From Pseudomonadota bacterium (GTDB lineage: Bacteria > Desulfobacterota > Desulfobacteria > Desulfobacterales > RPRI01): a stretch of DNA of 7,855 nt. This document shows, piece after piece, positions 1-5,850 of this stretch. Both the position numbers and the translations under genes were made by a program. The stretch covers positions 1-7,855 of the forward strand of contig JAHJQU010000328.1 of NCBI GenBank assembly GCA_018819005.1. The letters run 5' to 3'. How positions within the stretch are numbered: position 1 is the stretch's first letter; every line of letters starts with the position of its first letter. Under the pieces are notes generated by a model. The model ran no database searches. It had not been told where the DNA came from and worked only from the letters and a program-made list of their open reading frames with translations.

Positions 1-929
1 ATAACCGTCGCCTTCCCGAAGACATCCTTTTTTGATAGAATCTGCTGCGCCGCCGTTATCATTGTAAAGGTCTTGCCCGATCCCTGGGTATGCCATATCA
101 GGCCTGTCTTTTTACTCTCGTCGGCACAACGCTTAACGATTTTCTCGATAGCCCGGGTCTGGTGCTGGCGCAGGATAGTTTTCTGGAGCTCGTCATCCTT
201 AATATAGAACAGTATCCATTCCTTCAGCATTTTGAGGAAATGCTCCCGGTCAAAAAACCGCTTTACCTTATTTTCGAAGTTTCCCTTTTCCTTGTCTTTC
301 CAGTTAAAGATATTTTTCCGGTTCAGATTCCAGGTTGGGCCATAGAAAAAATCAATTAGATGGGTGATATCGAAAACCTGCGGCGCTGTCAGCATTTCCG
401 GTGTCTCCCGGTGATACCGCCGGATTTGAATGAGCGCATCTTCCATTCCATTGGTTTTTTTTGCGCTCTTTGATTCGACTATGGCAACGGGGATCCCGTT
501 TATTAGAAACATTATGTCCGCACGGTTTGTTTCCCGACCGTTCGTGTAATGCCATTCGTCAGTAACTTGAAACAAGTTGCGTTTTATTTCGTCGAAATCA
601 ATTACCGTGATGTTGCGGCGTCGCTTTTCGTTTTCATCGTAAATTGCCTGCTCTCCCCGGAGCCAGGAGAGGATTTCTGCATTCCCCTCGATATTGTTCC
701 TGACGGCTTCCATGCGGTGAATAATGTCATCCACATTTTCCCGGGTCACCAATCCCTTATTCAGTTCCAGCAGCATTTCTTCGAGAACCCTGTAGAACAG
801 CATCCCGCTTTCCCCTTTTCTCAGGGAAAGGGCCTCCTCTTGGGAGATGACTTTCCAGCCGATTTCATTCGCATATTTAACAATCGGTTCCTGGATTGTC
901 GTTTTTTCGGTGCCTAAGGTCGGCGTCAT
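1..929 (-). CDS. hsdR: Type I restriction endonuclease subunit R (HsdR), N-terminal part, cut by window edge
   Basis: HsdR is the motor and nuclease subunit of a type I R-M enzyme: it binds the HsdM/HsdS complex, translocates DNA using ATP, and cleaves unmethylated DNA away from the recognition site. I translated 309 uninterrupted codons from ATG 929. The N-terminus begins MTPTLGTEKTTIQ. The HsdR_N nuclease shows a PD-(D/E)xK pattern: D138 in 'RADIMF' and E152-S-K154 in 'VAIVESKSAK'. Next come a Q-rich lead-in (LRQHQTRAIEKIV) and Walker A 'TQGSGKT' at residues 281-287, the start of the SF2 helicase. Family members are usually about 1000 residues, so roughly two thirds lies beyond the window edge. 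The start is supported by AAGGAG five bases upstream. It is the last visible gene of the operon, 26 nt after the rhuM-like remnant. No frameshift is seen. Type I is certain; the subfamily (IA to ID) is not. Confidence 0.95.
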   Translation of the reverse strand, partial: MTPTLGTEKTTIQEPIVKYANEIGWKVISQEEALSLRKGESGMLFYRVLEEMLLELNKGLVTRENVDDIIHRMEAVRNNIEGNAEILSWLRGEQAIYDENEKRRRNITVIDFDEIKRNLFQVTDEWHYTNGRETNRADIMFLINGIPVAIVESKSAKKTNGMEDALIQIRRYHRETPEMLTAPQVFDITHLIDFFYGPTWNLNRKNIFNWKDKEKGNFENKVKRFFDREHFLKMLKEWILFYIKDDELQKTILRQHQTRAIEKIVKRCADESKKTGLIWHTQGSGKTFTMITAAQQILSKKDVFGKATV

Positions 930-955
930 TCCTTCTCCTTTTTCAAATAATATCC

Positions 956-1081
956 TTATTGATAAGGTTCACAATGACCTTGATTCAACCAAAGGGTCTC
1001 TTCGCTAAGGTTGACTTCCAGGGCAGCCTTACCGTCCTTGGTACGATAGATGACCATTTCGCCTTTGGTTCCTTCCTTCAT
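956..1081 (-). pseudogene. Remnant of a RhuM/virulence-family gene between hsdS and hsdR
   Basis: A 41-codon ORF starts at ATG 1081 and overlaps the hsdS stop by 4 nt (ATGA). Its product opens with 'KGEMVIYRTKDGKAALEV' followed by 'EETLWLNQ'. I recognise this as the opening of RhuM / death-on-curing-like proteins, which typically read G-x-[IM]-V-[IL]-Y-x-[TS]-x-D-G, then L-x-V, then T-[VL]-W-L-x-Q. Such genes are often found inside type I R-M operons and are usually about 300 residues or more. Here the match stops after 'WLNQ', and the ORF ends seven residues later at TAA 956-958. A second frame from about 981 gives KVIVNLINKDII and stops at 943-945, just 13 nt before hsdR. This fits an out-of-frame internal deletion that left both ends of the gene. 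The family assignment is from memory of the motif and is moderately firm. A functional 41-residue peptide cannot be excluded. Confidence 0.6.
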
Positions 1082-2307
1082 GCGCTTGCCTCGGATATAT
1101 CGATATCCAGATCCTTCACTCGAATCTCGCCCGTCATCAGCTTGTTCAGCATGGTTTTGAAGAGGTCCTGCAGGGCGGATTTCTTGGCTGCGTGAATCTC
1201 TATTGTTTCGTCGATGGTCATAAGAACATTAGCAATTTCCAGTTGTTCAGTCATATTAGGGCTTAACATAATACTGATTTCTTCAAATTTGCCCTTGCTC
1301 AAAATTGGCACCGGGCTTGGGGATGCAAAGGAGGCAATATATTCAGATTTATAATCCATAAGATACGACACAAAGTAGGGATCATAATCATTATTAACGA
1401 TAATAGTGTTGATTTGCTGATTCGTCGTCGTCATTTCCTCCACAGTAATACCTACTTTGCCGATGGTCGATCCTATGCAAACGAAACAGACAGATTCTTT
1501 TGGTAGCAACCGTGATACTTCCAAACCTTTATCGGTTATTTTTTTTTCAGCTTTGTAAATTCTTGTTGTTTTTCCAATGTCATTAGGGGCAATGAACTGA
1601 TAATGGCCATCTTGATAATATTCTCTATTTTTTGTTGGCGGTGTTGTCCCCGTAACAATCTTGCCAAGGTCTCCTATCTTTTTAATAATCCAACTCTCCG
1701 GCATTGGCCCGATTTCTGTTTCTTTCAGCATTTCTCCCCGCAGGCCATGAGTGAAGACATACTGCAGGGTGGATTTTTTCAGCTCCTGCGTCTTCTTGAT
1801 AATGGATTCCTGAATCTCAATGGCCTGTTGAATCTTGAAAAGAACGGCGGCGATTTTTTGTTGTTCGGATAGCGGAGGAATTTGAATTGGAAATTCTCTT
1901 AACGAGGCCCACGAAGTTCGTGGGTGGTTAACGCCGTTAGTTGTTTGCTTGGCGTATTGGATAAATTCATCGGTATGTAACAGACCAAGAACAAAAATCG
2001 GCGGGATTCTATTCTTTGGCGTCAATACGAGAATATCCGTCGAACAAATTCCATCCACTTCCATTACAGAAGCTTTATCCAGATAAGGACGAAGTTTTCC
2101 ATAAAGGAGGTCATTAATGGCAAAACGATTTTTTAAACTAACGACTTGGTCCGGTTTTCCGAATGCTTTAACGAAAAAACGACTGGATTCAATATGTTCT
2201 AAGCCTACATAAACGTTCAGGCCAGAATCGCAAGGCCTGCAGGAGTTTTGCTTCAGCGAGCACAAATCCTCTAACGTGCCATGTTTCCAGTCTTGCGGCA
2301 TATCCAT
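1078..2307 (-). CDS. hsdS: Type I restriction-modification specificity subunit S (HsdS)
   Basis: HsdS sets the DNA sequence read by the R-M complex. The protein shows the classic duplicated plan (numbering from GTG 2313; subtract 2 for the preferred start): target-recognition domain 1 at about 8-148, a conserved helical spacer at about 148-195 ('PPLSEQQKIAAVL', then 'LQYVFTHGLRGE'), target-recognition domain 2 at about 203-353 (opening 'IGPMPESW'), and a second helical region at about 354-398 ('MTEQLEIANVLMTIDETI', then 'LMTGEIRV'). Each domain should read one half of a bipartite site. About 409 residues is normal length. I chose ATG 2307 because AGGGG at 2313-2317 sits five bases upstream, whereas the in-frame GTG at 2313-2311 overlaps that ribosome site. 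The two halves are clearly dissimilar outside the helical regions, as expected for an asymmetric target. The target site cannot be read from the sequence. The gene is flanked on both sides by short or broken ORFs. Confidence 0.95.
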   Translation of the reverse strand: MDMPQDWKHGTLEDLCSLKQNSCRPCDSGLNVYVGLEHIESSRFFVKAFGKPDQVVSLKNRFAINDLLYGKLRPYLDKASVMEVDGICSTDILVLTPKNRIPPIFVLGLLHTDEFIQYAKQTTNGVNHPRTSWASLREFPIQIPPLSEQQKIAAVLFKIQQAIEIQESIIKKTQELKKSTLQYVFTHGLRGEMLKETEIGPMPESWIIKKIGDLGKIVTGTTPPTKNREYYQDGHYQFIAPNDIGKTTRIYKAEKKITDKGLEVSRLLPKESVCFVCIGSTIGKVGITVEEMTTTNQQINTIIVNNDYDPYFVSYLMDYKSEYIASFASPSPVPILSKGKFEEISIMLSPNMTEQLEIANVLMTIDETIEIHAAKKSALQDLFKTMLNKLMTGEIRVKDLDIDISEASA

Positions 2308-2312
2308 AATCA

Positions 2313-2317
2313 CCCCT
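2313..2317 (-). promoter_or_regulatory. Ribosome binding site that fixes the hsdS start
   Basis: AGGGG, read as AGGGGTGATT before ATG, lies 5 nt upstream of ATG 2307. Its last G is also the first base of the in-frame GTG at 2313, which therefore cannot be served by this site. No comparable purine tract lies upstream of the GTG. Confidence 0.65.
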
Positions 2318-2363
2318 GTACAAGAAGTTTAATTTTATTACTCCGGCAATAAATCATCCTCAA

Positions 2364-2426
2364 GGGCATTCATGCCCACGAAAGCGAGTATCCGGGGACT
2401 GGATGCCGGATCAAGTCCGGCATGAC
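2364..2426. repeat. Dispersed palindromic repeat ('MPDLIRHP' type) between the AlbA_2 gene and hsdS
   Basis: The element contains a perfect 8-bp stem with a 5-nt loop (ATGCCGGA at 2403-2410, TCCGGCAT at 2416-2423). The outer arms TCATGCC (2370-2376) and GGCATGA (2419-2425) are also complementary. The left flank has GGGCAT/ATGCCC (2364-2369, 2372-2377). The wording (catgcccacgaaagcgagta, then ggatgccggatcaagtccgg) matches a widespread REP-like repeat of proteobacteria and relatives whose minus-strand translation reads VMPDLIRHP. There is one copy in this window; dispersed status comes from prior knowledge of such sequences. No U-tract follows the hairpin, so it is unlikely to be a strong terminator, although a stem here could affect mRNA stability between the two genes. 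Confidence 0.7.
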
Positions 2427-2477
2427 ACTAAAATTCTTTTGTTTCCACTCTATGTTGATATCTTCTTTATGCCTCAT
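2370..2477 (-). pseudogene. 35-codon ORF running into the palindromic repeat; possible gene remnant
   Basis: ATG 2477 overlaps the AlbA_2-protein stop by 4 nt (ATGA), the same junction style used elsewhere in this operon. The first 16 residues, MRHKEDINIEWKQKNF, look like ordinary coding sequence. From residue 17 on, the reading is simply the translated repeat (SVMPDLIRHP and onward) to TGA 2370. After the repeat, another frame gives NALEDDLLPE and ends at TAA 2338-2340. One explanation is that a small gene between the AlbA_2 gene and hsdS was truncated by, or replaced with, the repeat. Equally, it may be a chance ORF. I do not recognise a family from 16 residues. Confidence 0.3.
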
Positions 2478-3823
2478 TGTACTTCCCAATGGCCACCTTT
2501 CTTAGGACCAACACGCTTCAATCGCCCGTCCTTTTTCAATTTGCGCAAATTCCAGTCAATGCCTTTAATTGTCAAATTCAGTTGTTTTGCCAATTCTTCT
2601 CTGGTTATTGAGGGTTTCTCTTTTATTAAGTATAGAATTGATTCCCCAGTTTTTACCCTAGTTTCTACCCCAGCTTTTACCCTAGTTTCTACCCCAGTTT
2701 TCTGGGTGGTCTTGAACACCGTCACCATGACCCCAACGGCAATTTCCTCAAATTTTGGATGGGGCAGATTGTAAGCGAGGCAGGAATTGATAATCCGCTT
2801 TATACCCGAGCCGTACTGTTCAATCTCGTTAGCTTCTTTGAAAATCCTGGTGATCTGTTTGTTTCTTGCCACAGAACGGTAATCGCCGCGGAGCAGGCGA
2901 TCTACAGTGACGCCTGGCATCAGTTTCCCAGGGTTATAGAATTCGATCCGGTCATTGAATATCTTGATAATGGAATTCGAAGGAGAGCGATAATCCCGAT
3001 GAACAATCATATTGATGACGATTTCCCGGAGGGCGTCAAGGGGATAATCCCACCGATCTTCCCGTTCCGGTTTCCCGGTGATAATGAATTCCTTGTTGAT
3101 GTGCTTGGTGATAAATGTAAGGACATCATCAATCTCCTGAAAAAGGTCGCCTGAGATAACGACGCCGTCCTTAATGATCGTTTCCGATTGAAACAACCCG
3201 GCGTTAATGTCGCTTAAAAGGTATTCCTCCTTATTAAAGAGCAAATAGCAGCCGAAGGTAATGCTGCCATCTCGCAGGAGGTTATGTTTTTTCAGGACGG
3301 TTATGGGATCATCTTTAATTGGATTTTTCCGGTGCGTATTTGCCCGGTCTATGAACTGTCCGACCTTTTCCAGGGAAATGTGATCAAGCGTATGTTCACG
3401 ATCAATGTAATAGTCCCAACTGGTGTTAAGCGTCTGCAGGTGCTGATTGGCAACCTCGTCAGTAGTCATCAGATGATTGGTGTTTTTGCGCCTGATATAG
3501 TATCTTCCCCGAAAGGCAACAGGCTTGACCGGGTATTCGGGAACTTTAAACCATGCGACTGATTTGCCGCCTGCGTTTTCAATTTCGACTGTCGGCACAA
3601 CAGCAGAATCAGTCTTTGTTTTGATTTCATTCAGCCATTGAGGAATGGTTTTTTGGGAAACAGAAATGCCCTTCACGGTTCCATCATCAGCAATACCCAC
3701 AAAAACCGTTCCTCCGGAAGCATTCGCAAAAGCAGTGAGAGTTTCGATCACGGCATCATTGAACGATTCCTTGAACTCAACTGTTTCAGATTCTCCTGAG
3801 AGGACGATTTCTTCAATATTCAT
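2474..3823 (-). CDS. AlbA_2 (Schlafen-like) / HATPase / winged-helix protein embedded in the R-M operon
   Basis: This 449-residue protein has the plan of the 'putative DNA-binding / RecG-like' group often found in R-M loci. AlbA_2 domain, about 8-125: 'SETVEFKES' and 'AFANASGGTVFVGIADDG', with a basic end 'GRYYIRRKN'. Middle region, about 140-250, of unclear fold. GHKL-type HATPase_c_4 core, about 260-345: 'ALREIVINMIVHRDY' with N271 and H275-R-D-Y, and 'IEQYGSGIKRI'. A repeat linker, 375-394, is followed by a C-terminal winged helix, about 396-449 ('SITREELAKQLNLT', 'LRKLKKDGRLKRVG'). E11, E16 and D46/D47 fall where Schlafen-type nucleases carry acidic residues, but nuclease activity is only an inference. 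ATG 3823 overlaps the hsdM stop (ATGA), which implies coupled translation in a fixed ratio with the methylase. It could be a transcriptional regulator or an accessory defence factor; the sequence does not decide. Confidence 0.85.
   Translation of the reverse strand: MNIEEIVLSGESETVEFKESFNDAVIETLTAFANASGGTVFVGIADDGTVKGISVSQKTIPQWLNEIKTKTDSAVVPTVEIENAGGKSVAWFKVPEYPVKPVAFRGRYYIRRKNTNHLMTTDEVANQHLQTLNTSWDYYIDREHTLDHISLEKVGQFIDRANTHRKNPIKDDPITVLKKHNLLRDGSITFGCYLLFNKEEYLLSDINAGLFQSETIIKDGVVISGDLFQEIDDVLTFITKHINKEFIITGKPEREDRWDYPLDALREIVINMIVHRDYRSPSNSIIKIFNDRIEFYNPGKLMPGVTVDRLLRGDYRSVARNKQITRIFKEANEIEQYGSGIKRIINSCLAYNLPHPKFEEIAVGVMVTVFKTTQKTGVETRVKAGVETRVKTGESILYLIKEKPSITREELAKQLNLTIKGIDWNLRKLKKDGRLKRVGPKKGGHWEVQ
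2645..2703. repeat. 12-bp tandem repeat (about five units) inside the AlbA_2-protein gene
   Basis: Units alternate CCCCAGTTTTTA and CCCTAGTTTCTA, so the array also has period 24. The two 24-bp units (2645-2668, 2669-2692) differ at one base, and a partial unit follows (2693-2703). On the coding strand each 12 bp encodes four residues of the form [K/E]-[T/A]-[G/R]-V, giving residues 375-394. This forms a short linker between the HATPase region and the C-terminal winged helix. Gain or loss of a unit keeps the frame. Confidence 0.85.
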
Positions 3824-5634
3824 TTCCTGTACCCCATTTTTTTGAAAATCTCCTGTAAATCCGCGCCTGTTTCATCTGCTTTCGTTTCCAACATATCAAG
3901 TTCATCCAAAATATCCGTTATCGGCCTGTAGGTTTCCCCTTCATTTATATCCACATATCTCGATGGAGACAGGTTGAAATCATTCTCCGCGGCCTCTGCT
4001 GTCGTGATAACTTTGACGAACTTATCGGCATTCTCACCTTTGATGAAGGCATCGGCTATCTTACGGATATTCTCATCGGGAATATAGTTTTTCGGTCTTC
4101 CTTTCTTGAATTCCCGGCCGGCGTTGACCAGAATAATTTTTCCCTGCCGCACCTTCGGTTTGGCTTTGTTGAAGAAGATGATGATTCCAGCGGCGGTGGT
4201 GTTGTAGAAAAGGTTGTCCGGCAGGAGGATCACCCCTTCGATCCAGTCCTTTTCAACAAACCACTGGCGGATTTTCTTCTCCCGGTCTTCGCTTTTGCTT
4301 CCGCTGCCACGCGTTACGGCCCCTGTGTCGAGGACGATGGCGGCGCGGCCATGTGTATTCAGAGATGCGGCTGTATGTTGTAGCCATGCCCAGTCCGCCT
4401 TGCCGGTGGTGACTCCTCCCTGTGATTCAAACCGGTCGAAGGGATCATTTTCATAGACCGACGGATCAAAGGGCTGGTTCCACATTGGATTAGCCACGAC
4501 GATGTCAAATTTCTTCAGGCTGGAATCCGAGTCTTTAAATTTCGGATTGGTCATGGAGTTGCCGCGGACTATCTCGCCTTCCATGTCGTGAACGACCATG
4601 TTCATCCGTGCGATGGCATAACTGGACCCCGTCAGCTCTTGACCATAAAGCTTCAGCGGCCTCTGAATCTTGATCTCCCGCTCCTGTAAAGCTAATTCGC
4701 ATTTGATAAGCAGTCCTGCCGAACCGCTGGCAAAATCATAAGCCTCTTCTCCCTGGCGGGGGCGCAGTATGTATGCCATCAGCCATCCCACCTCCGTAGG
4801 GGTGAAAAATTCACCGGCGCTCTGGCCCTGACCTTCGGCGAATTTACGCAGGAGATATTCATAAGCCCGGCCAAGAAAATCCGGCTCCACGTCGTAAAGT
4901 CCTAAACGGTAGCGGGGGTCGGAAAGGGTCTCGATCACGCCGGACAGCGCCTTATCGCTGATTTCACGTTCTCCACTGCGGGTTTCGTTATAATCAACAA
5001 TATCGATCACGCCCGTTAAAGACGGATTGGCCTTAGCGATCGCCCGAACGGTCATTGTGAGCTGCTCGCCAAGTGTTTTTGGTTTGTGATCTTTGGGCCA
5101 GCCGAACACTTCACGGCCGCTGACAACCGGCCAGCGTGCTTCTGTGGGAATATAAAACCGGACAAGTTGATGATCGGATTCGATGATTGACAGAGCTGTT
5201 TCCTTATCACCATAGGTTTCGGCGAGCCGCTCAATTTCGTCCTCGAAAACATCAGACAGGCGTTTGATAAAAACAAGGGGCAGGATGTAATCCTTGAACT
5301 TTGGTGCGTCTTTTTCGCCACGAATGGAACAAGCCGCGCTCCACAGCATTTGCTCCATGGACTTTGTGCTCAGTACATCCTCTTTAGACAACTTACGACG
5401 TCGATTCTTATGGTTTTCACCAATATCACCTGCGCGCTCAAGGTCGAAACCAGAGTCTTCTATTAACTTTAAAATCGCTTTTCTGGCTTTTCCACGAGGG
5501 GATATTTTCTCGTTTTCCCAGCGATTTACAGTTGCAAAAGAGACCTTTAGTTTTGCAGCTAATTCTTCCTGGCTGAGATTCAGTTTGCTTCTGAGTTCTT
5601 TAACGACTCTGCTTATATCTTTGCTATCCAGCAT
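3820..5634 (-). CDS. hsdM: Type I DNA methyltransferase subunit M (HsdM) with N-terminal XRE helix-turn-helix
   Basis: HsdM transfers a methyl group from S-adenosylmethionine to adenine N6, with HsdS supplying specificity. Numbering is from ATG 5646; subtract 4 for the preferred start. An XRE-type helix-turn-helix lies at about 9-63 ('LSQEELAAKLKVSFATVNRW'), then a basic linker (KNRRRK), the HsdM_N helical domain (about 97-240) and the methylase core (about 255-560). Core motifs are 'GEFFTPTEVG' at 279-288, motif I 'DFASGSAGLL' at 304-313, motif IV 'NPMW' at 386-389 (usually NPP[FYW]), and 'GVILLPDNLFYNT' at 471-483. About 604 residues exceeds a typical HsdM by roughly the length of the extra domain. 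I prefer ATG 5634 because GGAG (5641-5644) lies 6 nt upstream; the ATG at 5646 overlaps that site and has no ribosome site of its own. The stop overlaps the next gene by ATGA. The HTH suggests self-regulation at the palindrome in its promoter. Confidence 0.95.
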   Translation of the reverse strand: MLDSKDISRVVKELRSKLNLSQEELAAKLKVSFATVNRWENEKISPRGKARKAILKLIEDSGFDLERAGDIGENHKNRRRKLSKEDVLSTKSMEQMLWSAACSIRGEKDAPKFKDYILPLVFIKRLSDVFEDEIERLAETYGDKETALSIIESDHQLVRFYIPTEARWPVVSGREVFGWPKDHKPKTLGEQLTMTVRAIAKANPSLTGVIDIVDYNETRSGEREISDKALSGVIETLSDPRYRLGLYDVEPDFLGRAYEYLLRKFAEGQGQSAGEFFTPTEVGWLMAYILRPRQGEEAYDFASGSAGLLIKCELALQEREIKIQRPLKLYGQELTGSSYAIARMNMVVHDMEGEIVRGNSMTNPKFKDSDSSLKKFDIVVANPMWNQPFDPSVYENDPFDRFESQGGVTTGKADWAWLQHTAASLNTHGRAAIVLDTGAVTRGSGSKSEDREKKIRQWFVEKDWIEGVILLPDNLFYNTTAAGIIIFFNKAKPKVRQGKIILVNAGREFKKGRPKNYIPDENIRKIADAFIKGENADKFVKVITTAEAAENDFNLSPSRYVDINEGETYRPITDILDELDMLETKADETGADLQEIFKKMGYRK

Positions 5635-5640
5635 AATAAT

Positions 5641-5644
5641 CTCC
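5641..5644 (-). promoter_or_regulatory. Ribosome binding site that fixes the hsdM start
   Basis: GGAG lies 6 nt upstream of ATG 5634. The other in-frame ATG (5646-5644) overlaps this site and is preceded only by an A-rich tract. From the predicted promoter, that upstream ATG would lie almost at the RNA 5' end. Confidence 0.65.
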
Positions 5645-5652
5645 ATTTATTT

Positions 5653-5671
5653 TTGCATTATGCTATAGCAA
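5653..5671. promoter_or_regulatory. Candidate operator: palindrome over the hsdM -10 region
   Basis: A perfect 10-bp palindrome TGCTATAGCA (5661-5670) overlaps the -10 region. Beside it is the near-palindrome GCATTATGC (5655-5663), and outer TTGC (5653-5656) / GCAA (5668-5671) arms enclose both. Overlapping half-sites of this size at -10 are typical of operators for XRE-type dimers. The first gene of the operon encodes such a domain fused to HsdM, so autorepression is plausible. Binding is inferred. Confidence 0.45.
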
Positions 5672-5688
5672 TATAACATTTATGTCAA
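5660..5688 (-). promoter_or_regulatory. Sigma70-type promoter of the R-M operon
   Basis: A perfect -35 TTGACA (5683-5688) is followed after 17 bp by TAGCAT (5660-5665; 4 of 6 to TATAAT). Alternative -10 readings are TATAGC at 5662-5667, preceded by TG as an extended -10 with a 15-bp spacer, or CATAAT at 5657-5662 with a 20-bp spacer. Transcription would begin near 5650, giving a leader of under 20 nt to ATG 5634. It is the only good promoter seen upstream of hsdM, and the ATGA junctions downstream suggest that it drives the whole operon. Confidence 0.6.
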
Positions 5689-5850
5689 GAGATTTTTAAA
5701 CTCGTTGTTTTGGTTAACCTGAATGTGACCTTCGATTGTCAGGGGAAAATCCCTATCGTCGGAATAAAAGCAAATAATATTCAGTGGTTAAATTGATGTG
5801 TTGAAAGGTAACACGATTACCCGTTGGATGATCTTGGAAACTACAAATAT
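5689..5850. other. Intergenic stretch between the two operons; weak repeat-like sequence, no clear terminator
   Basis: No ORF of note on either strand. TGGTTAACCTGAATGTG (5711-5727) recurs imperfectly as TGGTTAAATTGATGTG (5785-5800). TCAGGGGAAAATCCCT (5739-5754) and TCAGTGGTTAAAT (5781-5793) also share a pattern. Such loosely repeated 20-bp blocks resemble the terminal transposase-binding repeats of IS21-like elements, so this may be an old transposon end. The two small hairpins present (GTGTT/AACAC at 5798-5814; GGGA/TCCC near 5742-5753) lack a T-tract, so I see no proven terminator for the upstream operon. Confidence 0.4.

Noticed and set aside
352..555. Minus-strand 67-codon ORF.
   Set aside because: It is in another frame inside hsdR, whose frame is intact and carries the PD-(D/E)xK motif here.
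896..1195. Plus-strand ORF of 99 codons crossing the hsdS/hsdR junction.
   Set aside because: It lies opposite hsdS, the remnant and hsdR, has no recognisable motif and no convincing ribosome site; a shadow of the minus-strand genes.
2305..2313. hsdS starting at GTG 2313.
   Set aside because: The GTG overlaps the AGGGG site that is well spaced for ATG 2307.
2403..2423. Strong hairpin as a rho-independent terminator for hsdM/AlbA_2.
   Set aside because: No T-tract on either side, and the sequence matches a dispersed repeat, so it was called a repeat.
5632..5646. hsdM starting at ATG 5646 (four residues longer).
   Set aside because: That ATG overlaps the GGAG ribosome site serving ATG 5634 and has no site of its own; it would also lie almost at the predicted RNA 5' end.
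5294..5668. Plus-strand 124-codon ORF over the 5' end of hsdM.
   Set aside because: Opposite strand of a clear HTH-methylase reading frame; no domain seen.
5798..5814. GTGTT/AACAC hairpin as terminator of the MBL operon.
   Set aside because: Only five base pairs and no following T-run on the minus strand.
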